A DNA stretch of 44,177 bases from Lachnospiraceae bacterium (GTDB taxonomy: Bacteria; Bacillota; Clostridia; Lachnospirales; Lachnospiraceae), in the NCBI GenBank assembly GCA_021199475.1, contig JAJQHZ010000108.1, forward strand, positions 1 to 44,177. Direction: 5' to 3'. Of this stretch, positions 1 to 7,694 are shown in pieces. The notes under the pieces are model-generated. The model searched no databases. It saw only the letters and a list, made by a program, of their open reading frames with translations, and had not been told where the DNA came from. How positions within the stretch are numbered: position 1 is the first letter of the stretch; every line of letters begins with the position of its first letter. The position numbers were made by a program, and so were the translations under genes.

Positions 1-3
1 ATG

Positions 4-45
4 TCGAGGGTTTTGAATGATTTGTATAGCATTCAAAACCCTCGA
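4..45. repeat. Perfect 16-bp inverted repeat
   Basis: Arms 4-19 (TCGAGGGTTTTGAATG) and 30-45 are exact reverse complements around a 10-base AT-rich loop. No T-run follows directly on either side, so it is not a clean intrinsic terminator. It lies about 75 bases beyond the stop of the NahK-like gene. It could be a transcript-end hairpin, a short palindromic repeat or half of an element cut by the window edge; I cannot decide. Confidence 0.8.
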
Positions 46-118
46 TAAAATCTACGTTTTTCTCAAGTTTAAATTTTCTTCATGAAACAACCCTGTCATC
101 TCGCGGAAAAGATGTTTT

Positions 119-1228
119 TCACACCTCAAAACGCAGCCGCGCCACAAGCTCCTTCATCTGCGGCAGCTTCTCTTCCATGTCCGCCACAAGCCGGAACTGC
201 GTGCGGGCCCGGTCGAGATTGTGCCCCTCGCGATGAATTTTAAAATAATGATCCCCTTCCAGATAATCCGTCAGGAAACGGATGCCGCACTCGAATGTCA
301 TGACCATAGCCCCCATCGGAAGCAGATCCAGCTCCGCGTCGGTCAGTGCGCCGGCGCAGCCCTCAATATATCCTTTTGCATACAGCTCTAATAAATGCAG
401 GCTGCAGGAGACCTTGCTCAGGTCCTGCTCATCCTCCGCGGCCGTGCTCGCGCCAAAACGGATGGAATCCCCGAAATCATAAAGAGACAGCCCCGGCATT
501 ACCGTGTCCAGGTCAATCACGCAGATTGCTTTCCCACTCTGGTCGTCAATCATGACATTATTCAGCTTCGTATCGTTGTGCGTCACGCGCAGCGGCAGCG
601 TACCGTCCTGCAAACGGTCCGTGAGCACATGAGCGAGAGCCCGCCGCTCCAGGATAAACCGGATTTCCTCCGAAATCTCTTTTGCCCGTCCGCACGCATC
701 TGCCTCCAGTGCCGCTTCAAATTTAGAGAGACGGTCCGGTGTATTGTGGAAATTCTTAATCGTCTCATGCAGCGTATCAGCCGGATAATCCGCGAGCAGC
801 CGCTGAAAACGGCCAAACGCGACCGCACTCTGATAAAAGTCCTCATCCTTCTCGACCAGATCATAGCAGGTGGCATTTTCTATAAAAAGATAGGCTCTCC
901 AATACTCTCCGTCCGCGTCCTTCAGATAAGGATTCCCATCGCACAGCGGTACCAGGCTCAGCGTCTCACGCTGCGCATCGCCGCCATTTTCCGCAATTTT
1001 TCTTTTCAGCCATTCAGTGACGCCGCACAGGTTCTCCATCAGCTCTTCCGGGCGGCCAAACACCGTCCGGTTCATTCTCTGAAGTATGTAGCGCCTCGCC
1101 CCGGCGTCTGTACGGCAGGTCACCCGATAGGTATCATTAATATGCCCATTCCCATACGGGATAATTTCCACCGGCTCTCCCTCAAAGGAAAACCGATCTG
1201 CCACACGAAAAAGATTCTGCTGTTCCAT
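119..1228 (-). CDS. nahK: N-acetylhexosamine 1-kinase (NahK)-like phosphotransferase
   Basis: The 369-residue protein belongs to the aminoglycoside/choline kinase-like fold. Its layout matches bifidobacterial NahK, which phosphorylates GlcNAc or GalNAc at C1 in lacto-N-biose/galacto-N-biose use. Visible signatures are a PYGNGHINDTY nucleotide-loop region near residue 25, the catalytic THNDTKLNN motif (His217, Asp219), the metal-binding IDLDT motif (about 239-242) and the downstream YDFGDSIRFGAS block. The start at 1228 was chosen over the longer frame because an AGAAAGGAG ribosome site sits just upstream and the extra 51 residues look non-coding. No lacto-N-biose phosphorylase gene is visible nearby, so the pathway role rests on family resemblance alone. 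Substrate could differ (other sugar or small-molecule kinase). Family call is firm, exact substrate moderate. Confidence 0.8.
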   Translation of the reverse strand: MEQQNLFRVADRFSFEGEPVEIIPYGNGHINDTYRVTCRTDAGARRYILQRMNRTVFGRPEELMENLCGVTEWLKRKIAENGGDAQRETLSLVPLCDGNPYLKDADGEYWRAYLFIENATCYDLVEKDEDFYQSAVAFGRFQRLLADYPADTLHETIKNFHNTPDRLSKFEAALEADACGRAKEISEEIRFILERRALAHVLTDRLQDGTLPLRVTHNDTKLNNVMIDDQSGKAICVIDLDTVMPGLSLYDFGDSIRFGASTAAEDEQDLSKVSCSLHLLELYAKGYIEGCAGALTDAELDLLPMGAMVMTFECGIRFLTDYLEGDHYFKIHREGHNLDRARTQFRLVADMEEKLPQMKELVARLRFEV

Positions 1229-1309
1229 AAAAAACTCCTTTCTGAACCGGCCAAATCCATAATTAAACGAAGTCGGCAATGGGATCCTCAAAATCTTTGT
1301 TTTGCAAAA

Positions 1310-1337
1310 AGTATACCACAAAAAGGACGTTCTCCAA
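1310..1337 (-). promoter_or_regulatory. Possible promoter of the NahK-like gene
   Basis: On the minus strand a TATACT -10 box (1310-1315) lies 16 bases from a poor TTGGAG -35 (1332-1337). A TG is close to the -10. It would give a leader of about 75 bases. The -35 match is weak, so this is tentative. Confidence 0.35.
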
Positions 1338-1379
1338 ATAGGGGAAACGAAAAAAACAAAGTTTCTCGCGCAAATATAC

Positions 1380-1410
1380 AAAAAAAGAAACCGGACATAA
1401 TTCCGGTTTC
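1380..1410 (-). terminator. Intrinsic terminator of tRNA-Leu(AAG)
   Basis: A 9-bp stem (GAAACCGGA / TCCGGTTTC, 1387-1395 with 1402-1410) with a 6-base loop is followed on the minus strand by a run of seven T. It lies 14 bases past the tRNA 3' end. Confidence 0.85.
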
Positions 1411-1424
1411 CTTATTAATAATCG

Positions 1425-1509
1425 TGCGGAAGATGGGACTTGAACCCACACGTTCACAATGAACACAAGATCCTTAGTCTTGCTCGTCTGCCAGTTCCGA
1501 CACTTCCGC
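1425..1509 (-). tRNA. tRNA-Leu, anticodon AAG
   Basis: An 85-nt class II tRNA. The 7-bp acceptor GCGGAAG/CTTCCGC and discriminator A are intact, and the T arm contains GGTTCAAGTCC. The long variable arm (GTTCA-ttg-TGAAC) is typical of leucine. The anticodon stem CAAGA/TCTTG encloses CTAAGGA: U33, anticodon AAG, G37. CCA is not encoded. A34 outside tRNA-Arg(ACG) is uncommon in bacteria. It would need either A-to-I editing or decoding by unmodified A34. A tRNA-Leu(UAG) at 23052-23131 could also read CUN codons. Confidence 0.93.
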
Positions 1510-1519
1510 GAACAAAAGC

Positions 1520-1548
1520 ATTATACCAAACCATTCCCGGTAAGTCAA
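1520..1548 (-). promoter_or_regulatory. Promoter of tRNA-Leu(AAG)
   Basis: TTGACT (1543-1548), a 17-bp spacer and TATAAT (1520-1525), with an extended TGG immediately before the -10. The tRNA 5' end lies 11 bases past the -10, as expected for a short tRNA leader. Confidence 0.85.
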
Positions 1549-1556
1549 TAACAAAA

Positions 1557-2459
1557 TTAAAAAAATTTACGATACTCTTTCAGCAATTCCAGATATTGCT
1601 CGCCGAGCTGACTCAAAGGCATGCCCTTCCGCTTGATGTATCCGATGTTCATCGTGTCGTCGGTCGCGAGCGGGATGGAGGTGTACTGCTCGCCATTCAG
1701 TTTTTCACAAATGATGCCGGAGCAGAGGGTGTAGCCATTCAAACCGACCATCAGGTTCAGCATGGTGGCGCGGTCGTCCGCCTTGATAATCTGGTTGTAT
1801 TCGCAGGTGCTCAGGACCTCCTCTGCGAAATAGAAGGAATTCTTTTCGCCCTGCTCAAAGGACAGACAGGGGTAGGGCTTCAGCTCTTCAAAAGAAATCT
1901 GCTCCTGATTTGCGAGTGGGTGCGACTGGCTCAGGTAGACGGAAATGCCGCACTCGAACAGAGAGGCAAATTCTACTTCCTTTTCCTGAAAAATCTTCCG
2001 AAGGGCTTTCTCGTTGAAGTCGTTCAGATACAGAACGCCAATTTCGCTGCGATAGTTACGAACGTTTTCAATCACCTCGCTGGTTTTGGTTTCATGAATC
2101 GCAAATTCGTATTCATCCATACCGAATTTTTTTGCCAACTCAATGAAGGCTTCTACGGCAAAGGAATAGTGCTGGGTCGAGACACTGAATTTCTTTTTTG
2201 CGGCCTTACCGGTGTACCGCTCCTCAATCATGCGCTGCAGTTCAGACATCTGTCTGGCATAGCGCAGGAACTCCTCCCCTTCCTGTGTGAGTACAATCCC
2301 CCGGTTGGAGCGGATAAAGAGCTCGATGTGAAGCTCTTCCTCCAGATCCCGGATGGCGGCAGACAGCGCAGGCTGTGAAACATAGAGAGCGGCAGCCGCC
2401 TTGTTCATGGATTTCATATCCGCAATCGTGACTGCGTAAAGAATTTGTTGAAGGGTCAT
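1557..2459 (-). CDS. LysR family transcriptional regulator
   Basis: A 300-residue protein of normal LysR length. The N-terminal winged helix-turn-helix is clear at residues 1-60: LQQILYAV, then KSMNKAAAALYVSQPALSAA, then IRDLEEELHIELFIRS. The C-terminal two-lobe effector domain follows from about residue 90. The regulated genes and the ligand cannot be inferred: no divergently transcribed metabolic gene flanks it, and the next gene upstream (lepA) is housekeeping and co-oriented. The ATG at 2459 has GAGAGGATTCT upstream as a ribosome site. The 138-bp gap to lepA holds two small hairpins (2505-2519, 2520-2540) and a dispersed repeat. Confidence 0.93.
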   Translation of the reverse strand: MTLQQILYAVTIADMKSMNKAAAALYVSQPALSAAIRDLEEELHIELFIRSNRGIVLTQEGEEFLRYARQMSELQRMIEERYTGKAAKKKFSVSTQHYSFAVEAFIELAKKFGMDEYEFAIHETKTSEVIENVRNYRSEIGVLYLNDFNEKALRKIFQEKEVEFASLFECGISVYLSQSHPLANQEQISFEELKPYPCLSFEQGEKNSFYFAEEVLSTCEYNQIIKADDRATMLNLMVGLNGYTLCSGIICEKLNGEQYTSIPLATDDTMNIGYIKRKGMPLSQLGEQYLELLKEYRKFF

Positions 2460-2504
2460 AGAATCCTCTCTTTCCCAGTTTACCGACAGCGCCGCCGGGC
2501 GCTA

Positions 2505-2540
2505 AGTGCCAATGGCACTCGTTTCACACCGACCGAAACG
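2505..2540. repeat. Two adjacent small hairpins upstream of the LysR gene
   Basis: AGTGCC-aat-GGCACT (2505-2519) is followed directly by CGTTTC-N9-GAAACG (2520-2540). Next to the first is GGCGCTAA (2498-2505). The same octamer sits beside the GACATCC-act-GGATGTC hairpin (5945-5961) upstream of spoIIP, in the same orientation to the gene. This suggests related leader or repeat fragments. Confidence 0.55.
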
Positions 2541-2567
2541 AATCGCAGACTCTTATGTCTCCGACTG

Positions 2568-2594
2568 CCTGGCTCGTTGCTTCGCGGGAATAAA
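2568..2594 (+). repeat. Copy 1 of an exact 27-bp dispersed repeat
   Basis: Twenty-seven bases, with core GGCTCGTTGCTTCGCGGGAA, recur identically at 28967-28993. This copy ends three bases before the lepA stop codon region. The core contains a small GC-TTC-GC hairpin. Confidence 0.9.
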
Positions 2595-2597
2595 TTT

Positions 2598-4409
2598 TCA
2601 GTCATCATCCAGCTTCAGCACGCTCATAAACGCTTTCTGCGGGATCTCTACGCTGCCAAACTGGCGCATCCGCTTTTTGCCCTCTTTCTGCTTTTCGAGC
2701 AGCTTTTTCTTTCGGGTGATGTCGCCGCCGTAGCACTTTGCAAGAACATCCTTGCGCATCGCTTTTACGGTCTCGCGGGCAATGATCTTGCTGCCGATGG
2801 CGGCCTGAATCGGGATCTCGAAGAGCTGGCGCGGGATTTCCTGCTTGAGCTTTTCGCACATCCTTCGGCCGCGCTCGTAGGCCGTGTCCGCGTGCACGAT
2901 GAAGGACAATGCGTCTACTTCTTCCTTATTGACAAGGATGTCCAGCTTGACCAGTTCGGAACGCATATACCCTTTCATCTCATAATCAAACGAAGCGTAA
3001 CCGCGCGAGCGGGATTTGAGCGCATCAAAGAAATCATAGATGATCTCGTTCAGCGGCAGGGTATATTTAAGCCGCGCGCGGGTCTCTTCCATGTATTCCA
3101 TGCCCTCATAAATGCCGCGGCGCTGCTGACAGAGCTCCATGATGGCGCCCAGGTACTCGGTCGTCACCATGATTTCCGCTTCTACAACGGGTTCCTCCAT
3201 GTAGTCTATCTCGGATGGGTCGGGCAGATTCGTCGGATTGGTCAGTTCAATCATTTCGCCGTTGGTTTTATAGACCTTATAGATTACGCTTGGTGCGGTG
3301 GTAATCAGATCAAGATTGTACTCGCGCTCCAGGCGCTCCTGGATGATCTCCAGATGGAGCAGCCCAAGGAATCCGCAGCGAAAGCCAAAGCCCAGAGCCA
3401 CAGAGGTCTCCGGCTCAAACTGGAGGGATGCATCGTTGAGCTGCAGCTTCTCCAGTGCATCGCGCAGATCCGGATATTTTGCCCCGTCGACCGGATACAT
3501 GCCGCAGTAAACCATCGGATTCACCTTTTTATAGCCCGGAAGCGGCGCCTCACAAGGGCATTCCGCGTCCGTCACAGTATCGCCGACCCGTGTGTCCTTT
3601 ACGTTTTTCAGACTCGCGGTCAGATAGCCGACCATCCCCGCGCTCAGCCCGTCGCACGGGATGAACTGCCCCGGTCCGAAATAGCCGGCCTCCACAACCT
3701 CCGCCTCCGCGCCGGTCGCCATCATACGGATCCGCGTGCCTTTTTTCACAGAGCCGTTCATCAGTCGGATAAAAATAATAACACCCTTATAGGAATCATA
3801 AATGGAATCAAAAATCAACGCCTGCAGCGGCGCGTCCGGATCGCCGTGCGGAGCCGGGATCTTTTGTACCACCTGCTCCAGCACCTCGTGCACATTCTGT
3901 CCGGTTTTCGCCGAAATCTGCGGCGCATCCTCCGCCTCAATGCCGATCACGTCCTCAATCTCGTGAATCACACGCTCCGGCTCCGCGCTCGGCAAATCAA
4001 TCTTATTGATGACCGGCATCACATCCAGGTCATGGTCAATCGCCAGGTAAACGTTCGCCAGCGTCTGCGCCTCAATACCCTGCGCCGCGTCCACGACAAG
4101 GATAGCCCCGTCGCAGGCCGCCAGGGAGCGGGACACTTCATAATTAAAGTCCACATGCCCCGGGGTGTCGATGAGGTTGAAAATATATTCCTCCCCGTCG
4201 TCTGCCTTGTAAATAATCCGGACCGCCTGCGACTTGATCGTGATGCCGCGCTCCCGCTCCAGATCCATATTGTCCAGCACCTGATCCTGCATCTCGCGGC
4301 TGGTCAGAAGGCCGGTCATCTCGATGATCCGGTCCGCCAGCGTCGATTTGCCATGGTCAATGTGCGCTATGATACAAAAATTCCTGATTTTACTCTGATC
4401 TACTGCCAA
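2598..4409 (-). CDS. lepA: Elongation factor 4 (LepA)
   Basis: A 603-residue translational GTPase, the usual LepA length. It acts on the 70S ribosome, with proposed roles in back-translocation and ribosome assembly. Visible G motifs are AHIDHGKST (P-loop), DTPGHVDF (G3) and NKIDLP (G4). LepA-specific C-terminal parts follow, including [19 protein letters not shown] and the basic [16 protein letters not shown] tail. A longer frame with ATG codons exists upstream. I chose the TTG at 4407-4409 because GGAGG (4418-4422) stands 8 bases ahead and the protein then begins [20 protein letters not shown] after the initiator, as in clostridial LepA. spoIIP lies upstream on the same strand, an arrangement known in Firmicutes. 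Confidence 0.95.
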   Translation of the reverse strand: MAVDQSKIRNFCIIAHIDHGKSTLADRIIEMTGLLTSREMQDQVLDNMDLERERGITIKSQAVRIIYKADDGEEYIFNLIDTPGHVDFNYEVSRSLAACDGAILVVDAAQGIEAQTLANVYLAIDHDLDVMPVINKIDLPSAEPERVIHEIEDVIGIEAEDAPQISAKTGQNVHEVLEQVVQKIPAPHGDPDAPLQALIFDSIYDSYKGVIIFIRLMNGSVKKGTRIRMMATGAEAEVVEAGYFGPGQFIPCDGLSAGMVGYLTASLKNVKDTRVGDTVTDAECPCEAPLPGYKKVNPMVYCGMYPVDGAKYPDLRDALEKLQLNDASLQFEPETSVALGFGFRCGFLGLLHLEIIQERLEREYNLDLITTAPSVIYKVYKTNGEMIELTNPTNLPDPSEIDYMEEPVVEAEIMVTTEYLGAIMELCQQRRGIYEGMEYMEETRARLKYTLPLNEIIYDFFDALKSRSRGYASFDYEMKGYMRSELVKLDILVNKEEVDALSFIVHADTAYERGRRMCEKLKQEIPRQLFEIPIQAAIGSKIIARETVKAMRKDVLAKCYGGDITRKKKLLEKQKEGKKRMRQFGSVEIPQKAFMSVLKLDDD

Positions 4410-4448
4410 CTTTATTTCCTCCATCACTTGGGCGCTATCTATCATTAA

Positions 4449-4466
4449 ATGATTCGAGCGGCAAAA
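4449..4466 (+). repeat. Copy 1 of an exact 18-bp intergenic repeat
   Basis: ATGATTCGAGCGGCAAAA occurs here, upstream of lepA, and again at 40333-40350, upstream of oppA2. Both copies have the same orientation relative to the downstream minus-strand gene. No function is recognised. Confidence 0.85.
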
Positions 4467-4543
4467 GGGTATGATACCACGCTGTACGCGAACCATTTTT
4501 TGCTGCACAGTTTTCCTTATTTTATTATAGTTATCGTCCAAGG

Positions 4544-5863
4544 TCAAGCCAGAATCTGCCGGATCAGGTTCGCGATGGGTGCCATTGCGTTGCGCTCCTC
4601 CTCCACCGTGTTGAGCTGGGTACCGGCTTCGATCAGCAGAGAGCGGGCGCGCAGATGCAGATTGTAGCGCTCCGACTGGAGATAAATTTTCCGCGTAAAT
4701 CCCGGATATTCCGCATTTGCAAGCACCTGCAGCTGCAGGGAAAATGCCAGATTTTCCTTCCGGTTCTCATTTGGCAGCCAGCTGATGTCCTCCCCATTCG
4801 CGTCGCGGGAAAGCCCGTTGAAAAACATGATGCGCGAAACGGCCTCTCCGTCAATCTCCGTCACAAAATCCTCCTCACTCCCATCTACCCCATCACGGTG
4901 TAAATCGATGATCACCTCGATGGTCGGATACTCCTCCAGAATCGCCCCGATCGACGCACGGGCATAGTCATAAGCAGCGCTTCGGTCCAATACACCGTCC
5001 ACCAGGTCATACACACCAGTGTCATGAATCACATTGTAGCCATAAGCGCGAAGCTCGTCCGAGAGCACTTCGCCCATCCCGACCACCGTGTCACTCACCT
5101 CGCCTTCCACCGAATCCGCAAATGCCTCCTGTGAGTGTGTGTGATAAATCAGAATCTGAGGAACGGACGAATCCTGCTCCAAAGACAAATCCATAGATAA
5201 CAATTCTCCGGCATCCAGAAGCTCCGCGTCCGCCCTGGTATCCGCGTCCACCGAGTAAATGTTGGACAACAAATAGGAAAAATCCAGAAGCTGAGGGAGC
5301 GCCTGCGAAAAAATCGTACCCACCGCTGTTTCCTGAGCCGTCATGTCCGCATCCAATTCCTCCTCTGTAATCAGCTCTGTAAGCGGCTCCAGTTCCTGAT
5401 TTTCAGCTTGTCCCTCGTTTCCTTCCTGATTTTTCAAATCCTGCTCCCCCTGAAGATAGGTTTGCTCCAAAGATGTATTTTCCGAAGCATCCGATATGCT
5501 TCCGTATTCTGTCTCAGATTCGACCTGTTTTACTTCTCCGGACCTGTCTTCTGCCAAATTCCAATTTTCACTTTCGCTTTCCGATTCCACACGATCGACC
5601 GCATAGCTAAACACTGGAGCAATTTGCCGGATCCATTGAGAGAACCAGCCCGCACTCCTTTTTCCCTCAACCGTTGCCGTATACGCGGTTGCCCAGGTGC
5701 GCATCGCTGAATCTTCCAGCGACTGTTGAACACTTCCGTCACTCAGAGCCTTTTGCAGCTGGTTCCCCGCCGCCAGAAGACTGCCTCCCTTATATAAAAT
5801 ATAGGCTCCCAGAACTGCCATCACACAATAAAGCAATTTCTGAAGCCGACTGTTTTTTCGCAT
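4544..5863 (-). CDS. spoIIP: Stage II sporulation protein P
   Basis: A 439-residue membrane-anchored cell-wall hydrolase of the DMP engulfment machine (SpoIID-SpoIIM-SpoIIP). It cleaves peptidoglycan peptides during forespore engulfment. One N-terminal membrane segment ([20 protein letters not shown], about residues 12-32) precedes an acidic, Ser/Glu-rich linker (about 85-190) that looks disordered. The catalytic domain follows with [12 protein letters not shown], a His that would bind zinc, and VIIDLHRDG. The start at 5863 has GGGAGGA three bases ahead; an upstream in-frame ATG at 5887 has no such site. In many Firmicutes the germination protease gene gpr precedes spoIIP. No gpr is visible here. 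Confidence 0.9.
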   Translation of the reverse strand: MRKNSRLQKLLYCVMAVLGAYILYKGGSLLAAGNQLQKALSDGSVQQSLEDSAMRTWATAYTATVEGKRSAGWFSQWIRQIAPVFSYAVDRVESESESENWNLAEDRSGEVKQVESETEYGSISDASENTSLEQTYLQGEQDLKNQEGNEGQAENQELEPLTELITEEELDADMTAQETAVGTIFSQALPQLLDFSYLLSNIYSVDADTRADAELLDAGELLSMDLSLEQDSSVPQILIYHTHSQEAFADSVEGEVSDTVVGMGEVLSDELRAYGYNVIHDTGVYDLVDGVLDRSAAYDYARASIGAILEEYPTIEVIIDLHRDGVDGSEEDFVTEIDGEAVSRIMFFNGLSRDANGEDISWLPNENRKENLAFSLQLQVLANAEYPGFTRKIYLQSERYNLHLRARSLLIEAGTQLNTVEEERNAMAPIANLIRQILA

Positions 5864-6308
5864 AAATCCTCCCTGGGTGCCTGCCAAATTCCCTTATTAT
5901 GAGAAGAAAACCGCTCTTCGTTCCACTTCGGTCGGCGCTAAACAGACATCCACTGGATGTCCAGTGCCCTTCCGATAAGTTATATTCACAGAAATAGCGC
6001 ATGTCCATCAACCAACATCCTATGACAGAAGCCCCATACCTGACCGGCAGATATGAGGCTTGCAGTGTTTCCCATAAATAATCTATGCAATTTTCCTAAA
6101 ATTAGAACCGCTTTCATCTGCCTGCCATTCAACTTCCCTGCAGCGCGAGCGACAAAATTTTCTAAATCATTTTATCACATGTCCGTACTCGCCTTGCGAG
6201 TATGGACGTAGGCCGCGTCTTGCGCGAAGCGCAACTTTAAATGCGCGGCTTTCATTATATCGCAATATCAAAAGAAGCGGTGGCAAGCCCGCTCCCTTTC
6301 CTTTGTAT
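5864..6308. other. Intergenic region rich in hairpins, no gene seen
   Basis: This 445-bp stretch holds GACATCC-act-GGATGTC (5945-5961) and a 10-bp imperfect hairpin AAGCC(C/T)CATA around 6030-6065. It also holds copy 1 of the structured repeat at 6181-6249. Short ORFs on both strands lack ribosome sites and protein-like composition. No convincing spoIIP promoter was found; a sigma-E type site would be expected but I could not fit one. Confidence 0.5.
6181..6249 (-). repeat. Structured intergenic element, copy 1
   Basis: On the minus strand: outer stem GCCGCG (6249-6244) pairs with CGCGGC (6217-6212) and encloses hairpin TTGCGC-TTC-GCGCAA (6220-6234). The linker CTAC (6211-6208) follows, then a second hairpin GTCC.TACTCGC-AAG-GCGAGTA.GGAC (6207-6181). 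The same order recurs at 21399-21465 (linker CTAC) and 25021-25085 (linker CTGC), with different but still paired stem sequences. It lies about 60 bases past the 49-residue gene, in the same orientation. Confidence 0.75.
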
Positions 6309-6458
6309 TTATTCCTTTTCCTTCTCCTTTGGTTTGTAGCTTTCGTCTCCCGTCTCAATGTAAATCATAAAATCATTAATTTCTGTATCTGTCCAACCTG
6401 CTGCGCGCAATCCCAATATAATTCTTGTTGTTTCCATCATATTCATATCTTGTCCCAT
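6309..6458 (-). CDS. Small protein of 49 residues, unknown function
   Basis: The frame begins MGQDMNMMETTRIILGLRAA, continues GWTDTEINDFMIYIETGDES and ends in a Lys/Glu-rich tail. A strong GAGGAGGAAAGGAT ribosome site (GGAGG at 6466-6470) stands directly before the ATG. The composition is protein-like: a predicted amphipathic helix around RIILGLRAAGW, a T-D-T-E-I helix cap, and a second helix with Trp, Phe and Tyr. This resembles a small helix-turn-helix or protein-binding peptide, but I recognise no family. It is too short for usual ORF cut-offs. A possible 32-residue ORF lies 40 bases upstream, behind a promoter at 6608-6636, suggesting a small operon. No signal peptide or membrane segment is present. 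Confidence 0.65.
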   Translation of the reverse strand: MGQDMNMMETTRIILGLRAAGWTDTEINDFMIYIETGDESYKPKEKEKE

Positions 6459-6498
6459 ATCCTTTCCTCCTCATATTCCCGTTAAGTTCTTGCCTGGC

Positions 6499-6597
6499 TT
6501 AACCTGTCATTTGTATATAATATTCACTTGCGTATTTTTCTGTTATGGTTTTATCGTTTTCTTCATTTGTAATTTTCATCAGATGAATCTGTGTCAT
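6499..6597 (-). CDS. Possible 32-residue small protein
   Basis: The frame starts MTQIHLMKITNEENDKTITE and ends in an aromatic stretch YASEYYIQMTG. It lies between a good promoter (6608-6636) and the ribosome site of the 49-residue gene. No Shine-Dalgarno precedes the ATG. The predicted transcript would start only a few bases before it, so translation would have to be leaderless or nearly so. Composition is plausible for a protein, but at this length chance is a real alternative. The region may simply be the 5' leader of the 49-residue gene. Confidence 0.3.
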   Translation of the reverse strand: MTQIHLMKITNEENDKTITEKYASEYYIQMTG

Positions 6598-6607
6598 GAA
6601 TCGATAT

Positions 6608-6636
6608 TATTGTAGCATATTCTATTTCTTTGCACA
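6608..6636 (-). promoter_or_regulatory. Promoter of the small-protein operon
   Basis: On the minus strand TTGTGC (6631-6636), a 17-bp spacer and TACAAT (6608-6613). It faces the two small ORFs. Confidence 0.55.
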
Positions 6637-6747
6637 AGCACACCCGATATAAATTTTCCTGTAATATATTCCCAACCCTGGATATGACCTGAATTTTCCA
6701 GCACGCAAATCAGAAACATATTACGCGATATCGTCTGAAATTATTAT

Positions 6748-6776
6748 TTGCCCTATCCCACGAACGATGATAGAAT
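6748..6776 (+). promoter_or_regulatory. Promoter of the HAD phosphatase gene
   Basis: TTGCCC (6748-6753), a 17-bp spacer and TAGAAT (6771-6776). It would give a leader of about 130 bases before the ATG at 6912. I see no recognisable riboswitch in that leader. The rest of 6598-6911 holds only this promoter and the divergent one at 6608-6636. Confidence 0.45.
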
Positions 6777-6911
6777 ATGAGCAGGTTACAAACCATGCGG
6801 CGACTTACAGAGAGACAGCTTCCACGCGGCTGCGCGTACGAGGCTGGCTATTTACAAGCTGCCGCAGGGCACAGTTCAATCAATTTATTACACATGGAGG
6901 TTTCATGTGCT

Positions 6912-7694
6912 ATGGCAAAGGCTCTCTTTTTTGACATCGACGGCACGTTATGGGATTTTGAAAATTACATACCGGACAGCACCCGGGAAGCGATCCGGCG
7001 GCTCCGGGAGAATGGACATCTGACCTTTCTTTGCAGCGGGCGCTCCCGCGCATTTATCCAGAATCCGCATCTGCTTGGTCTTGGATTTGACGGCATCATT
7101 TCCGGCTGCGGCACGATGGTGGAGTACAAGAATCAGCGCCTGTTCTATCGAACGATTCCGGCTGATCTGGCCATCCGCACGGTAGAAACGGTTCATCAAT
7201 ATGGATTCCGGCCGATTCTGGAGGGCGCGGATGATCTTTATCTGGATCGGGCGGATTTTGAATCGGATCCTTATGGGAAAAAGATCATTCGGGAAATGGG
7301 GGAGCATCTGCTTCCTATTAAAGAAAACTGGGGCAAATGGGAAATCTCGAAGCTTTCCTGCGCAACGACCGGCGCAGATCAGAAGAGCTGTTTTGCCGCA
7401 CTTGAGGATTCTTATGATTATATCGTACACAATGCAGATGTTGTAGAAATGGTTCCGAAGGGCTATCACAAGGGTACCGGCATTCAAAAGGTCTGCGAGC
7501 TGCTCGGCATGGAGCTTTCGGACACCTTTGCGTTCGGAGACAGCGTGAACGATCTCGGCATGTTCACCACAGCAGGCACGGCAGTTGCGATGGGAAACGG
7601 CTCAGAAGCAGCAAAGGCTGCCGCCACTTATGTGACAGACAGCCTCCACGAAAATGGGATCTGGAATGCATGTAAACATTTCGATCTGATCTAA
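6912..7694 (+). CDS. HAD family Cof-type phosphatase
   Basis: A 260-residue member of the haloacid dehalogenase superfamily, Cof/IIB subfamily: cytosolic Mg-dependent phosphatases of sugar phosphates, flavin or nucleotide substrates. Motif I is FFDIDGTLWD (nucleophile Asp8, acid Asp10), motif II FLCSGRSR, motif III the Lys in GYHKGTG, and motif IV FGDSVNDLGMF. The C2-type cap lies between motifs II and III. I start at 6912 because GGAGG (6896-6900) precedes it, although the spacing of 11 is somewhat long, and because MAKALFFDIDGT is the normal N-terminus. The longer frame adds 45 unrelated residues. The physiological substrate cannot be told. The following copA runs convergently; a small hairpin lies between them (7742-7782), without a clear T-run. 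Confidence 0.9.
   Translation: MAKALFFDIDGTLWDFENYIPDSTREAIRRLRENGHLTFLCSGRSRAFIQNPHLLGLGFDGIISGCGTMVEYKNQRLFYRTIPADLAIRTVETVHQYGFRPILEGADDLYLDRADFESDPYGKKIIREMGEHLLPIKENWGKWEISKLSCATTGADQKSCFAALEDSYDYIVHNADVVEMVPKGYHKGTGIQKVCELLGMELSDTFAFGDSVNDLGMFTTAGTAVAMGNGSEAAKAAATYVTDSLHENGIWNACKHFDLI

Noticed and set aside
395..1462. 355-residue plus-strand ORF antisense to the NahK-like gene
   Set aside because: It is a frame shadow of a clear kinase gene, has no ribosome site and no recognisable domain.
2505..2519. Possible CIRCE element (HrcA site)
   Set aside because: AGTGCC-aat-GGCACT lacks the 9-base arms and spacer of CIRCE. None was found near the clp genes either.
2445..4448. 667-residue plus-strand ORF opposite lepA
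   Set aside because: Shadow of lepA; His/Arg/Leu-rich composition typical of antisense frames in this genome.
6167..6358. 63-residue minus-strand ORF
   Set aside because: It overlaps the structured repeat and the 3' end of the better supported 49-residue gene in another frame.
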